A model generated the notes under the pieces. It made no database searches. It was not told the DNA's origin and was given only the letters and a program-made list of their open reading frames with translations. Positions 32,281 through 40,358 of a DNA stretch of 41,912 nucleotides are shown piece after piece. Numbering within the stretch: the first letter of the stretch is position 1; every line of letters begins with the position of its first letter. This DNA comes from Oscillospiraceae bacterium (GTDB taxonomy: Bacteria > Bacillota > Clostridia > Oscillospirales > Oscillospiraceae), in contig JAGBIE010000004.1 of NCBI GenBank assembly GCA_017935145.1, positions 1 through 41,912 on the forward strand, written 5' to 3'. The position numbers and the translations under genes are program-made.

Positions 32281-33777
32281 ATGAAAAAAATAACGCTTCT
32301 GATTGTGATGCTTCTTTGCATCGCCATGCTGGCATCTTGCGGAGAAAAGCCCGCCACCACCCCTCCCGCTGATGACAACGTGGCGGTGAGTGGTGACTGC
32401 ACCATCACGGTGGACAACGATGACAGCAAGGGTTCTATCGCCTTTACGGATGCAGAGGGTAAGACCATGGCATCCTGCAAAAAGGGCGACACGGTGACCA
32501 TTACAGTGACCCCCAAGGTGGACTACGCTGTGAAGAGTTTTACCATCAATGGCAAGGAACTGGCACTGAATAACGGCTCTATCACCCTGCAGGTCAACGG
32601 CAATTTTCAGATTGCTACCACGTATGAAGAGGTGACTTACACCCGCGCTACTGACCCCATTTTGGAGGAGCGCAGAAACAAGGCAGAAGCCAGCATGCGT
32701 GCCTTCTGCTCCACCCTCTTTGTGTATGACCGCGACCTGCCTTATGCTGCCCGTGGTGCTGACCACAGCATGGTCAAGGACACCATCTATCGTGGCGTGC
32801 CTTACAACAATGGCAACATCTCCTTGGAAGGCTATTTGAACTATGTGAAAACCACGGAAAACGGCATTAACTACATGGATACCGACCGCTTTGTGGATCG
32901 CTACGGCATGATGATGGGCGGTAGTTGCGCTGACGCAGTGTATTGGGCTTGGTCGGAGATTTCCGACTCCCTCACCTTCCGCTGGGCTAGTGAATCCTCC
33001 CCGAACCGTGGTTGCCTCATTGTGGGTGATTGGACTTATCACGGCGCCACCGAATACGGCGACACTCACGCCATTGTAGCTGAGAACGGCACGGAAGTGA
33101 TGTTCAAGTCCTATGCTCAGCTTTTGAAAGCAGACGGCATCTCCTTCCAGAACAAGGGCGCCGGCGCACACATTGCCATGATTGTGGAAAACCACATTGA
33201 GTACAATGCCGATGGCACCATCAATGGTGATTACAGCTATGTGACCTATCACGACACCAACGGCTACACCATCGATGTGGAAGTGGAACTGCCCGATGGC
33301 GAGGTAGTCACAGCAAAATCCACCACCCAAGTGGACTGCAAGGCATCTTACAACATTCTCTTCTCTAGAGGTTATGTGCCCATTACCATTTTGGAACTGG
33401 TGGACCGCAACAAGGAAGTCACCTCCACCAAGGTGGAAGACAGCAAGGCTGGCGAACTGAATGCGGACAATGTGCTCAAGGGCGTGATCTCCTGCAACTA
33501 CTACATGGACTACCACACCATGGTCATTACCGACAAGGCTGGCAATGTGGTGCAGAAAGCAGTGCGTCAGTCCTATGAAATGAACCACAAGGACTTCGAT
33601 GTGAAGAACTTTGGCAACATGTATTTTGACGACAACAAGGATGTCTACGAACTGTATGTGGGCGATGACAAGATTGACTTAGACGCCCTTTCCGCAGGTA
33701 CTTACCACTGCACGCTCACCAGCCACATTGGCAACGGCGAAGAAATTGTAGTTCGCGACTTTGACTTTACTGTGTAA
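32281..33777 (+). CDS. Lipoprotein D of the tandem family: predicted Cys-His-Asp surface hydrolase
   Basis: A 498-residue lipoprotein with lipobox LASC (C20). After a short Pro/Asp linker it carries one InlB-like beta-repeat module (about 40-115: DNDDSKGSIAFTDAEGKTM ... TPKVDYAVKSFTINGKEL). It lacks the FTAGEQ module. The divergent core has a helical lead-in (RRNKAEASMRAFCSTLF) and then YRGVPY (170-175), GGSCADAVYWAW (C216, D218), GAHIAMIVE (H297) and YHDTNG (D325). So C, D, H and the late D persist while the late His of A-C is replaced by Asn. The C-terminal domain ends VRDFDFTV. The start at 32281 is set by AAGGAGGATGCTCCCT. It is the most divergent copy. Confidence 0.75.
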   Translation: MKKITLLIVMLLCIAMLASCGEKPATTPPADDNVAVSGDCTITVDNDDSKGSIAFTDAEGKTMASCKKGDTVTITVTPKVDYAVKSFTINGKELALNNGSITLQVNGNFQIATTYEEVTYTRATDPILEERRNKAEASMRAFCSTLFVYDRDLPYAARGADHSMVKDTIYRGVPYNNGNISLEGYLNYVKTTENGINYMDTDRFVDRYGMMMGGSCADAVYWAWSEISDSLTFRWASESSPNRGCLIVGDWTYHGATEYGDTHAIVAENGTEVMFKSYAQLLKADGISFQNKGAGAHIAMIVENHIEYNADGTINGDYSYVTYHDTNGYTIDVEVELPDGEVVTAKSTTQVDCKASYNILFSRGYVPITILELVDRNKEVTSTKVEDSKAGELNADNVLKGVISCNYYMDYHTMVITDKAGNVVQKAVRQSYEMNHKDFDVKNFGNMYFDDNKDVYELYVGDDKIDLDALSAGTYHCTLTSHIGNGEEIVVRDFDFTV

Positions 33778-33782
33778 CAACG

Positions 33783-33822
33783 AAAAAGCAGTGCAATGGG
33801 AAATCTCATTGCACTGCTTTTT
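33783..33822 (+). terminator. Intrinsic terminator after lipoprotein D
   Basis: A 16-bp stem (33783-33798 with 33807-33822), eight-base loop, ending in T residues; also has an A run on the other side and could act on both strands. Confidence 0.85.
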
Positions 33823-33860
33823 ATCGCTCCTGCGCTCGCTGTGGGCGCGAGAGAAAGAAA

Positions 33861-33884
33861 ACCGACACCCCGAAGGGTGTCGGT
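33861..33884 (-). terminator. Intrinsic terminator after the sugar-binding protein gene
   Basis: A 10-bp stem (33861-33870 with 33875-33884); on the minus strand the loop is TTCG closed by C-G, the very stable tetraloop type, and TTTTC follows. Confidence 0.85.
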
Positions 33885-33921
33885 CTTTTTTATGTGATTG
33901 TGAAGATTTTCTAGAGGGAGA

Positions 33922-34950
33922 TTAGCCCATGTAGAAAATGTTCTTATCCTTCTGCTCGTCGATGTTCTGGGCATTGTACCAAACACCAGCGATACCCACA
34001 TCGGAAACGGACTTGCCTTCGATCTTGGCGATAGCCATCTCGACTGCCTTGTAGCCGATGTTGTAGGAGTCCTGTGCAACGGAGCCAACCAACAGAGCGT
34101 ACTTGGCGCCAGCATCCTTCATCCAGTCATACTGGTTGGTGCCTGCGTCAAAGCCGCAGAACAGGATGGACTTATACTTTGCAGCATTGTCGGAGACTTC
34201 GGGGAACACTTCGTTGACAACACCTTCGTTGGTCATGAAGATAGCCTGTGCGCCCCAATCCTGCAGAGCGGTGAGACCCAGCTTGTATTCGCCAGCGTTG
34301 TTGGCCTTAACCTGAACGTTGATGTCCAGAGTGACGCCGTCAGCCTTTGCGAGCTTTTCGATGCCTTCCTTGAAGCCGGCAGCGCGGTCAATACCGGTGG
34401 AGGTGGAGTCGTGCTGGATGATACCAACCTTGTAGCCGTTGACAGCCAGGTTGTTGTCCTTCAGATACTTGTAGAAGTTGTCAGCGACAACGCCAGCAGC
34501 TGCCTTGTTATCGGTAGCGACAGAGCCGATGGTGGGGTCCTTGCCAGCAGTGATGTCAGCGCCGTTGGAATACAGACCGGAGTCAAATTCCACAACGGGG
34601 ATACCCTTTTCGTATGCCTGAGTCAGTTCATCAGCGAAGCCCAGACCGATGGTAGCCAGAACAATGCCCTTGACGGAGCTGTTGTTCAGAGCGGCCTGCA
34701 CCATTTCACGCTGGGAGCCAACGTACTCTTCACTTTCAGCGGTGGGGCCACGGAAAGTGACTTCATAACCGGCGGCCTTACCAGCGTCAACAGCGCCGGA
34801 CTTAACAGCCTGCCAGAAAGCATGGGTTTCGCCCTTGGCGATGACCGCGATGGTCTTCTTGTCGGAAGCGGGCTTGCCGCAGCCAACTGCGAGGGATGCA
34901 AACAATGCAACTACGAGAACCAGTGCCAGAATTTTAGCGAGTTTCTTCAT
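33922..34950 (-). CDS. Sugar ABC transporter substrate-binding lipoprotein (RbsB-like)
   Basis: A 342-residue periplasmic-binding-protein-family lipoprotein (type I fold, as in RbsB and LacI cores). The signal peptide ends with AVGC (lipidated C24). The mature protein shows KTIAVIAKGETHAFWQAVKSGA, GIVLATIGLGFAD, GVVADNFYKYL and AIFMTNEGVVNEVF. These are typical of binding proteins for ribose-like sugars, including the acidic and aromatic ligand-cleft residues. The exact sugar is unknown. It is the third gene of rbsA-rbsC-rbsB order, with GGAGG before its ATG and a terminator at 33861-33884. Confidence 0.9.
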   Translation of the reverse strand: MKKLAKILALVLVVALFASLAVGCGKPASDKKTIAVIAKGETHAFWQAVKSGAVDAGKAAGYEVTFRGPTAESEEYVGSQREMVQAALNNSSVKGIVLATIGLGFADELTQAYEKGIPVVEFDSGLYSNGADITAGKDPTIGSVATDNKAAAGVVADNFYKYLKDNNLAVNGYKVGIIQHDSTSTGIDRAAGFKEGIEKLAKADGVTLDINVQVKANNAGEYKLGLTALQDWGAQAIFMTNEGVVNEVFPEVSDNAAKYKSILFCGFDAGTNQYDWMKDAGAKYALLVGSVAQDSYNIGYKAVEMAIAKIEGKSVSDVGIAGVWYNAQNIDEQKDKNIFYMG

Positions 34951-35002
34951 TACGATTTTCCTCCTTAAATAATTCTATATAAAACCTTTCGGTCATATAT
35001 AC

Positions 35003-36073
35003 TCATTTCTTTTGTTTCTTTTCTTTTTCGGGGATGACCACTTTCTTGGCTGCGTTCTTTTTGATGACGTCCACCAAGACAGCGCCCACCACGATGACGC
35101 CAGTGACGGCGTAGGTGATGTTGGTGGCGGAGACAAGGCTACCACCGCTGAGTGCCAGGTTCAGACCCTGACGGATGATGACCAAAATCATGGAGCCGAG
35201 GATGGTACCCACAACGGAGGCTGAGCCACCAGTGGTGGAAGTACCGCCGATGTAGACGCCTGCGATGGCATCCAGTTCCATGCCGTTGCCACTGGCAATG
35301 GTCAGAGAGGGGTTGGATGCGGTGTAGAACAGGGCTGCCAGTGCGGCGAAGAAGCCACCGATGGCATAGGCGATGATTTTGTACTTATCCACATTGATAC
35401 CAGAGAGGCGAGTTGCTTCTTCGTTAGAGCCGATGGCGAGAATGTAGCGACCCACTTTGGTCTTGTACATGACCACCATGCAGATAATGGTGAGCACCAG
35501 CACCCAAACGATACCGATGGGGAAGCCATTATAGTTGGTGAAGATTTTCTGCATCCAGCTGGTGGTAGGATACTTGACGGCGGAAGAGGTCTGACGGGTG
35601 GCTTCTGCAATCACAGCAGTGAGACCACGGGAGACCAGCATGGTGCCGAGGGTTGCGATGAAGGGTGCGATTTTGCACTTGGCAACCAAGACGCCATTGA
35701 TAAGGCCAAAGGCCAAGCCAGTGGCGAGAATGATGGGGATGGTTGCCCAGAGGATGCCATCTTCTGCAGAGACGCCAGTCTTGCAGATAGCACCTGCCAA
35801 AACGGCAGAGCCGATACAGACGGTACCGATACTCAGGTCAATGCCACCAGTGGCAATGACGAAGGTGACGCCCAGTGCCAAGATGGCATAAGGCACGAAG
35901 GCCTTACTCATAACCAAGAGAGTGCCTTCACTGGCGAAACTGGGGTTAATGAGCCAGAAGATTGCAAACAGAGCAATAGCTGCCAAAATGATAACCAAGT
36001 TCTGCTTGCCGCCAGAGAGCACGCCACGGATGGTTTCCAAGGGGCTTTTACGATTCAAAGTTTCAGGTTTCAT
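35003..36073 (-). CDS. Sugar ABC transporter permease (RbsC-like)
   Basis: A 356-residue integral membrane permease of the CUT2 class. It shows repeated hydrophobic helices, the family segment GGIDLSIGTVCIGSAVLAGAI (about 95-115), VATLGTM-like FIATLGTMLVSRGL, and AGVYIGGTSTTGGSASVVGTI near the C-terminus. The frame is open further upstream, but the ATG at 36073 follows GGAGGAGATGTAAT and sits 1 nt after the ATPase stop. The C-terminal tail is very basic and acidic-mixed (KKNAAKKVVIPEKEKKQKK), a cytoplasmic end. Confidence 0.92.
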   Translation of the reverse strand: MKPETLNRKSPLETIRGVLSGGKQNLVIILAAIALFAIFWLINPSFASEGTLLVMSKAFVPYAILALGVTFVIATGGIDLSIGTVCIGSAVLAGAICKTGVSAEDGILWATIPIILATGLAFGLINGVLVAKCKIAPFIATLGTMLVSRGLTAVIAEATRQTSSAVKYPTTSWMQKIFTNYNGFPIGIVWVLVLTIICMVVMYKTKVGRYILAIGSNEEATRLSGINVDKYKIIAYAIGGFFAALAALFYTASNPSLTIASGNGMELDAIAGVYIGGTSTTGGSASVVGTILGSMILVIIRQGLNLALSGGSLVSATNITYAVTGVIVVGAVLVDVIKKNAAKKVVIPEKEKKQKK

Positions 36074-36074
36074 A

Positions 36075-37574
36075 TTACATCTCCTCCCGCAAAGTGGCAT
36101 AGTGCATGATGTTTTCCTGGGTGGCTTCGGAAATATCCAGTTCGCCAGTCTTGCGACCTTCGCACATGACCATGACACGGTCACTCATGCGCAGGACTTC
36201 TGCAAGTTCAGAAGAAATCATGATAATGGATTTGCCTTGGGCTGCCAAATCTTCCATCAGGTGATAGATTTCACTCTTAGCGCCCACGTCAATGCCACGG
36301 GTGGGCTCGTCAAAAATGAAGATATCCGCATTTTTCATGAGCCAGCGGGCAATGATGACTTTTTGTTGGTTACCGCCGGAAAGGTTCTTGAGAAGCTGTT
36401 CCATAGACGGTGTTTTGGTACGGAGTTTGGCATTAAACTCCGCCGACAGTTTGCGAATCTTACCATCGTTAATGAGACCTGCGGTGATAAAATCATCCAC
36501 CGAGGCGATAACGGTGTTGTCGGACACGGATTTGTCCAACATGAGACCGTAGCGTTTACGGTCTTCCGACAGATAGCAGATGCCGCTTTTCACGGCGTGG
36601 AGAGGTTTCTTGATTTTCACCTTTTTGCCGTGGATGTAAATTTCGCCACCCTGTTTGGGGTCAGCGCCATAGAGGGCACGGGCAACTTCCGTACGACCAG
36701 CGCCCATGAGGCCTGCAAAGCCGAGAATTTCGCCCTTGCGGAGGGTGAAGGACACATCCTTCACTTCTCTGCCCGCGCGGAGGTTCTTCACTTCCAGCAC
36801 CACAGGGGCATCTTCTGCCACGGTGCTTTGTTCTTTCTGTTCGCCCATGATCACGCGACCGACCATCATCTTGACGATGTCTTCTTTGGTGACTTCGGCC
36901 GTGTTGACAGTGCCAACATAAGTGCCGTCACGCATGACGGTGACACGGTCGGAAATGCGGTTGATTTCATCCATACGGTGGGATATGTAAATCATGCCGA
37001 TGCCTTTATCCCGCATTTCATTCATAATTTTGAAGAGTTCTTCCACTTCCGTCTGGGTCAAGGCGGCGGTGGGTTCGTCCAGCACCAAGAGACGGCAATC
37101 GCGGGAGACGGCTTTGGCGATTTCCACCATCTGCTGTTTGCCCACGGTGAGTTCCCCAAGTTTGACGGTGGGGTCGATGTGGATGCCGATCTTCTCAAAC
37201 AGGGCACGGGAATCTTCAATCATCTTCTGATCGTCCACGAAAGGACCAATCTTGGGTTCGCGACCCACGAAGATGTTCTGCGCCACGGTCAGGTCATTCA
37301 TCATGTTCAGTTCCTGATGGATGACGCTGATGCCAGCGGCTTGAGATTCAGCAATGTTGCTAAACTCCACTTCCTTGCCGAAGAGTTCTACCGTGCCAGC
37401 GTCTCTTTTATAAATGCCACAGAGAACTTTAATGAGGGTGGACTTGCCTGCGCCGTTTTCACCCATGAGCGCATGGACTTCACCCGCACGCAGCTCAAAC
37501 TGCACATCGTTCAAAGCGTGCACGCCAGAGAAACGTTTTTGGATGCCGTACATTTTCAGAATGGTTTCTTGCAT
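36075..37574 (-). CDS. Sugar ABC transporter ATP-binding protein (RbsA-like)
   Basis: A 499-residue CUT2-class ATPase with two fused ABC domains. Domain 1: Walker A GENGAGKST (38-46), signature-like LTVGKQQMVEIAKAVS and Walker B LLVLDEPTAAL. Domain 2: degenerate Walker A GLMGAGRTEVARALYG, signature LSGGNQQKVIIARWL and Walker B IFIFDEPTRGID. One impaired site is usual for this class. I chose the ATG at 37574 (AAGGGGAT upstream; start MQETILKMYGIQKRF) over one at 37631 that would add a basic 19-residue extension across the operator region. First gene of the transporter operon, under the promoter at 37765-37793. Confidence 0.93.
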   Translation of the reverse strand: MQETILKMYGIQKRFSGVHALNDVQFELRAGEVHALMGENGAGKSTLIKVLCGIYKRDAGTVELFGKEVEFSNIAESQAAGISVIHQELNMMNDLTVAQNIFVGREPKIGPFVDDQKMIEDSRALFEKIGIHIDPTVKLGELTVGKQQMVEIAKAVSRDCRLLVLDEPTAALTQTEVEELFKIMNEMRDKGIGMIYISHRMDEINRISDRVTVMRDGTYVGTVNTAEVTKEDIVKMMVGRVIMGEQKEQSTVAEDAPVVLEVKNLRAGREVKDVSFTLRKGEILGFAGLMGAGRTEVARALYGADPKQGGEIYIHGKKVKIKKPLHAVKSGICYLSEDRKRYGLMLDKSVSDNTVIASVDDFITAGLINDGKIRKLSAEFNAKLRTKTPSMEQLLKNLSGGNQQKVIIARWLMKNADIFIFDEPTRGIDVGAKSEIYHLMEDLAAQGKSIIMISSELAEVLRMSDRVMVMCEGRKTGELDISEATQENIMHYATLREEM

Positions 37575-37619
37575 TCCGGAATCCCCTTTCTTGGAATTTT
37601 TGCGTTTTGCGATGACGGA

Positions 37620-37629
37620 GAAACGATTC
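37620..37629. promoter_or_regulatory. Imperfect operator-like site (O2)
   Basis: GAAACGATTC is the exact reverse complement of the core of the site near the regulator gene (GAATCGTTTC at 37896-37905), and is related to the perfect palindrome at 37660-37677. Center about 44 bp from that palindrome. Confidence 0.45.
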
Positions 37630-37659
37630 ATGTTCCAAGGCTTTGTCTACTCTGCACAA

Positions 37660-37677
37660 AAACGAAACGTTTCGTTT
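37660..37677. promoter_or_regulatory. Perfect 18-bp palindrome, predicted LacI-family operator (O1)
   Basis: AAACGAAACGTTTCGTTT is fully self-complementary with the central CG typical of LacI-family operators. It lies in the transcribed leader, about 80-100 nt downstream of the predicted start of the ABC operon, where bound repressor could act as a roadblock. Confidence 0.8.
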
Positions 37678-37764
37678 GATGAAGCCTCCAAAGAAGATGG
37701 GTTATGTTTACCTATCCGTCCTTGTTTCCTTCCAAAATGTGCAGATATTCTTGCTTGTTTGTTG

Positions 37765-37793
37765 ATTATAACCAATGCGGAGCAAAAAATCAA
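37765..37793 (-). promoter_or_regulatory. Promoter of the sugar ABC operon
   Basis: On the minus strand: TTGATT (37788-37793), 17-base spacer, TATAAT (37765-37770). Confidence 0.75.
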
Positions 37794-37815
37794 GTACTTT
37801 TTTGGTTTTTTTGTA

Positions 37816-37844
37816 TTGACAGCACAAAGACATTCCGATATCAT
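37816..37844 (+). promoter_or_regulatory. Promoter of the LacI-family regulator operon
   Basis: TTGACA (37816-37821), 17-base spacer, TATCAT (37839-37844), about 90 nt before the GTG start. Its -35 lies 23 bp from the -35 of the opposite promoter, so the two may compete for polymerase. Confidence 0.8.
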
Positions 37845-37893
37845 AGGAATTACAGGGGGTTTGGGCATTTTTCAATTTTCCCCCAAAGAAAGG

Positions 37894-37905
37894 CGAATCG
37901 TTTCA
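37894..37905. promoter_or_regulatory. Imperfect operator-like site (O3)
   Basis: CGAATCGTTTCA matches the core of the perfect palindrome at 10 of 12 positions. It lies in the leader of the regulator gene, about 45 nt after its predicted transcript start, suggesting autoregulation. Confidence 0.5.
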
Positions 37906-37932
37906 CTTTTATCCCTCGAAAGGAGGTCTTTT

Positions 37933-38922
37933 GTGGCAACTATTAAAGATGTAGCGCTCAAGGCGGGCGTTTCCATGGCCACGGTATCCAAGTATCTCAA
38001 CGGTGGCAACGTGCGTCAGGCGCACAAAGAGAAAATTCGCAGTGCCATTGAGGAACTGCAGTACCGAGTGAATCCCTTTGCCCGTGGGCTCAAAGCCCAG
38101 CGCAGTCCTTATATTGGCGTTCTGCTTCCAGAAATTGATGTTCCCTTTTACGGCAACGTGGTTTCTGCATTGGAGAAGGTGCTGAGGGAGGATGGTTTTC
38201 ACTGCATTATGTCCTCCTACTCCTCTGACCACGGGTTAGAGCGAGATCATTTGCAGTTTCTGCTCTCCAGTGGCATTGAAGGGTTGGTGTACATCCCTGA
38301 GCATTTGACAGCAGAGGAGTTTTATGAACTGACCTCCCGTTATCGTATTCCCACAGTGCTGGTTGACCGCATGATTCAGGGGGTAGATGCTGACTGCGTA
38401 CTGGTGAACAATGCTGAAGCGGTGCAGGAAGCTATGGAACGGCTCATCAAAAAGGGTCATAAGCGTATTGCCTTTGTGGCAGGTCCGCAACCTATGTTCA
38501 CCGCCAAGGAACGGATGGTGGGATATTTCCGTTCCCTCTCTGACCACGGGATTTTATATGACGAAGCCCTACTAGTCAATCAGCCCACCACCTTTGCCAC
38601 AGGCTACCAAAGCGCGCAGAAGTTTATGAATCTCCCCAATCCCCCCACAGCCATTGTGGCTACCAACTATGACATGACTTTGGGGCTGATTTCCGGTTTG
38701 CGGGATATGGAACTGCATATTCCCGAAGACGTGCAGGTGTTTGGCTTTGACAGCATAGAACTGCGGACTGTCCTCCGCACTCCCCTGCCCATTGTCCATC
38801 AGCCGGAAGAGGAAATTGGCAAGACGGCGGCAAAATATCTTTTGGACCGCCTGCGGGGTTTTGCGGGAGAAGGTCGCATTACCCGTCTCAACTGTACGGT
38901 ATATCCCAAGGCGGACGCCTAG
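37933..38922 (+). CDS. LacI-family transcriptional regulator
   Basis: A 329-residue repressor-type protein. The N-terminal helix-turn-helix is TIKDVALKAGVSMATVSKYLNG (3-24), with hinge residues about 45-60. A periplasmic-binding-like effector domain follows, beginning YIGVLLPEIDVPFYGNVV and including GLVYIPEHL, VLVDRMIQGVDADCVLVNN and the HQPEEEIG C-terminal element. The start is GTG at 37933, with AGGAGG 6 nt upstream (37921-37926); the frame is open further 5' but that part is the noncoding leader. It probably represses the divergent ABC operon and its own operon (regulator, mutarotase, AEC permease) and senses the transported sugar. Confidence 0.95.
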   Translation: MATIKDVALKAGVSMATVSKYLNGGNVRQAHKEKIRSAIEELQYRVNPFARGLKAQRSPYIGVLLPEIDVPFYGNVVSALEKVLREDGFHCIMSSYSSDHGLERDHLQFLLSSGIEGLVYIPEHLTAEEFYELTSRYRIPTVLVDRMIQGVDADCVLVNNAEAVQEAMERLIKKGHKRIAFVAGPQPMFTAKERMVGYFRSLSDHGILYDEALLVNQPTTFATGYQSAQKFMNLPNPPTAIVATNYDMTLGLISGLRDMELHIPEDVQVFGFDSIELRTVLRTPLPIVHQPEEEIGKTAAKYLLDRLRGFAGEGRITRLNCTVYPKADA

Positions 38923-38956
38923 ACTATAAAATTCATCCACAGAAAGGAATATGATT

Positions 38957-39403
38957 ATGTTAAAGAACATCCCCTCTATTCTCTCCCCCGAACTGCTGAA
39001 AGTCCTCAGCGAAATGGGTCACAGTGACCGCATTTGCATTGGCGATGGCAATTTCCCCGGCGCTGCCATGGCAAAAGCCAAGAATGCCATCTTCCTGCGG
39101 GCAGATGGTCACGGCGTACCCGAACTGCTGGATGCCATTTTGCAGGTATTCCCCTTGGATACTTATGTAGAAAAGCCCGCCATCCTCATGGAGAAGATGG
39201 ATTGCGATAAGGATCTGACCATTCCCGTGTGGGATGAATATAAGTCCATCATCGCCAAATACGATGACCGTGGCGCTTCCTGCGTGGGCAACATTGACCG
39301 CTTCAAGTTCTACGATGAAGCCAAGGATTGCTACTGCATTCTCCAGTCCGGCGAAACCGCTATCTATGCCAACATTATTTTGCAGAAGGGCGTTATTAAA
39401 TGA
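38957..39403 (+). CDS. RbsD/FucU-family sugar mutarotase
   Basis: A 148-residue cytoplasmic protein that interconverts sugar anomers (pyranose/furanose or alpha/beta), feeding the right form to kinases or isomerases. Family marks are SEMGHSDRICIGDGNFPG (catalytic-type His in MGHSD, residue about 22), ADGHGVPELLDAILQVFPLD and the C-terminal ILQSGETAIYANIILQKGV with its Tyr. It is closer to FucU than to RbsD by length and by the GVPELLDAIL stretch. I take the ATG at 38957 because AAAGGA is 8 nt upstream; an ATG at 38951 would be too close. It overlaps the following AEC gene by 4 nt. Confidence 0.92.
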   Translation: MLKNIPSILSPELLKVLSEMGHSDRICIGDGNFPGAAMAKAKNAIFLRADGHGVPELLDAILQVFPLDTYVEKPAILMEKMDCDKDLTIPVWDEYKSIIAKYDDRGASCVGNIDRFKFYDEAKDCYCILQSGETAIYANIILQKGVIK

Positions 39404-40317
39404 ATGTGAGTTTTGTGCTGGCAACATGCCTGCCTGTGTTTTTGACACTGGCGCTGGGCATGCTGTGCCGTAGCAAGCAAATTCTCAGTCGTGAGCAAAT
39501 TGACGGGCTCAAGAAAGTGGTGCTGAACATCACCCTGCCTGCGGTACTGGTAAATGCCTTTGCCACGGCAGAGTACTCCACCGCCACCCTTGCCATCCCT
39601 GTGGTGGTGTATGTGCTGTGCTATTTGGCGCTTCTTTTGGGCATGCTGTACTGCAAGATTTTCCGTCTGAAAGGTCATGCCACGCCCTTTTTATCCACAG
39701 GTTTTGAAGCGGGGATGATTGGCTACGCCCTCTTTGCCCTGCTGTTCCCATTGGAGGCAGAATCCCGTTTTGCCATTTTGGATTTAGGGCATGTGCTGTT
39801 TGTCTTTACCCTGTTTAAGATTCTCATCACGGGCAAGACCGATGGAAAAGCCATTTTGAAGGACATGGTCTCCTCCCCCATTTTGTGGGCGGTGATTGTG
39901 GGCTTCATCCTTGGTGTTACAGGGCTTTACGGAAAACTCCATGACTGGGGTGTTGGTGGGATTTTGGATGCGCTCACGGCGTTTGTATCCGCCCCCACAG
40001 GCATGGTGATTCTCCTGACCATCGGTTACGATTTGGTCTTGCGGGAGATTCCATGGAAAAAGACCGCGGGACTTGTGGCCATGCGTCTTGTGGTCATGGG
40101 TGCATTGGCGACGGTGCTACTGCTCCTCAACCGCTACCTTTTAGACGGAATCATGCTCCCTGGAGCAGTGCTCCTTATGTGCATTCTGCCACCGCCTTTT
40201 GTGATTCCCGTGTTTGTGGATGCAGAGGAAGAGCGGGTGCAAATTTCCGCGGCACTGTCTGCCATGACTCTTATGACCATGATTCTCTTTGCGGTACTGA
40301 CCGTTGTATATGGCTAA
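39400..40317 (+). CDS. AEC-family permease (auxin efflux carrier-like)
   Basis: A 305-residue membrane protein with about ten hydrophobic helices in two halves. The first half includes LPVFLTLALGMLCRSKQIL, LKKVVLNITLPAVLVNAF (the Pro-kinked helix) and GFEAGMIGYALFALLFP. The second has APTGMVILLTIGYDLV and ILPPPFVIPVFVD. Bacterial members move organic acids or unknown compounds. Overlap by ATGA with the mutarotase gene implies tight coupling, so the substrate may be a sugar-derived acid or the sugar itself; this is inference. Terminator at 40322-40351. Confidence 0.9.
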   Translation: MNVSFVLATCLPVFLTLALGMLCRSKQILSREQIDGLKKVVLNITLPAVLVNAFATAEYSTATLAIPVVVYVLCYLALLLGMLYCKIFRLKGHATPFLSTGFEAGMIGYALFALLFPLEAESRFAILDLGHVLFVFTLFKILITGKTDGKAILKDMVSSPILWAVIVGFILGVTGLYGKLHDWGVGGILDALTAFVSAPTGMVILLTIGYDLVLREIPWKKTAGLVAMRLVVMGALATVLLLLNRYLLDGIMLPGAVLLMCILPPPFVIPVFVDAEEERVQISAALSAMTLMTMILFAVLTVVYG

Positions 40318-40321
40318 AAAG

Positions 40322-40351
40322 AGCACCTCCCATGGCGGGAGGTGCTTTTTT
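40322..40351. terminator. Bidirectional intrinsic terminator
   Basis: A 10-bp stem (40322-40331 with 40337-40346), five-base loop, six T on the plus side and an A run on the other; sits between the convergent AEC and kinase genes. Confidence 0.85.
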
Positions 40352-40358
40352 CATTCTT

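Larger units (their letters stand above)
37575..37932. other. Divergent control region between the ABC operon and the LacI-family gene
   Basis: No gene fits this 358-bp stretch. It holds a promoter in each direction, one perfect 18-bp palindrome and two imperfect relatives of it, listed separately. The ABC-side leader is long, about 185 nt from predicted transcript start to the ATG. Confidence 0.8.

Noticed and set aside
26665..33588. Long minus-strand frames opposite the lipoprotein genes
   Set aside because: They mirror the codon bias of the plus-strand genes and lack ribosome sites; the plus-strand proteins have signal peptides, lipoboxes and paralogues.
33861..33884. UUCG-loop hairpin as part of a structured RNA or riboswitch
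   Set aside because: Position just after the sugar-binding protein gene and the following T run fit a simple terminator.
35922..37679. A 585-codon open frame on the plus strand opposite rbsA and rbsC
   Set aside because: It is antisense to genes with complete ABC motifs, is rich in His/Phe/Gly as antisense frames are, and has no credible ribosome site.
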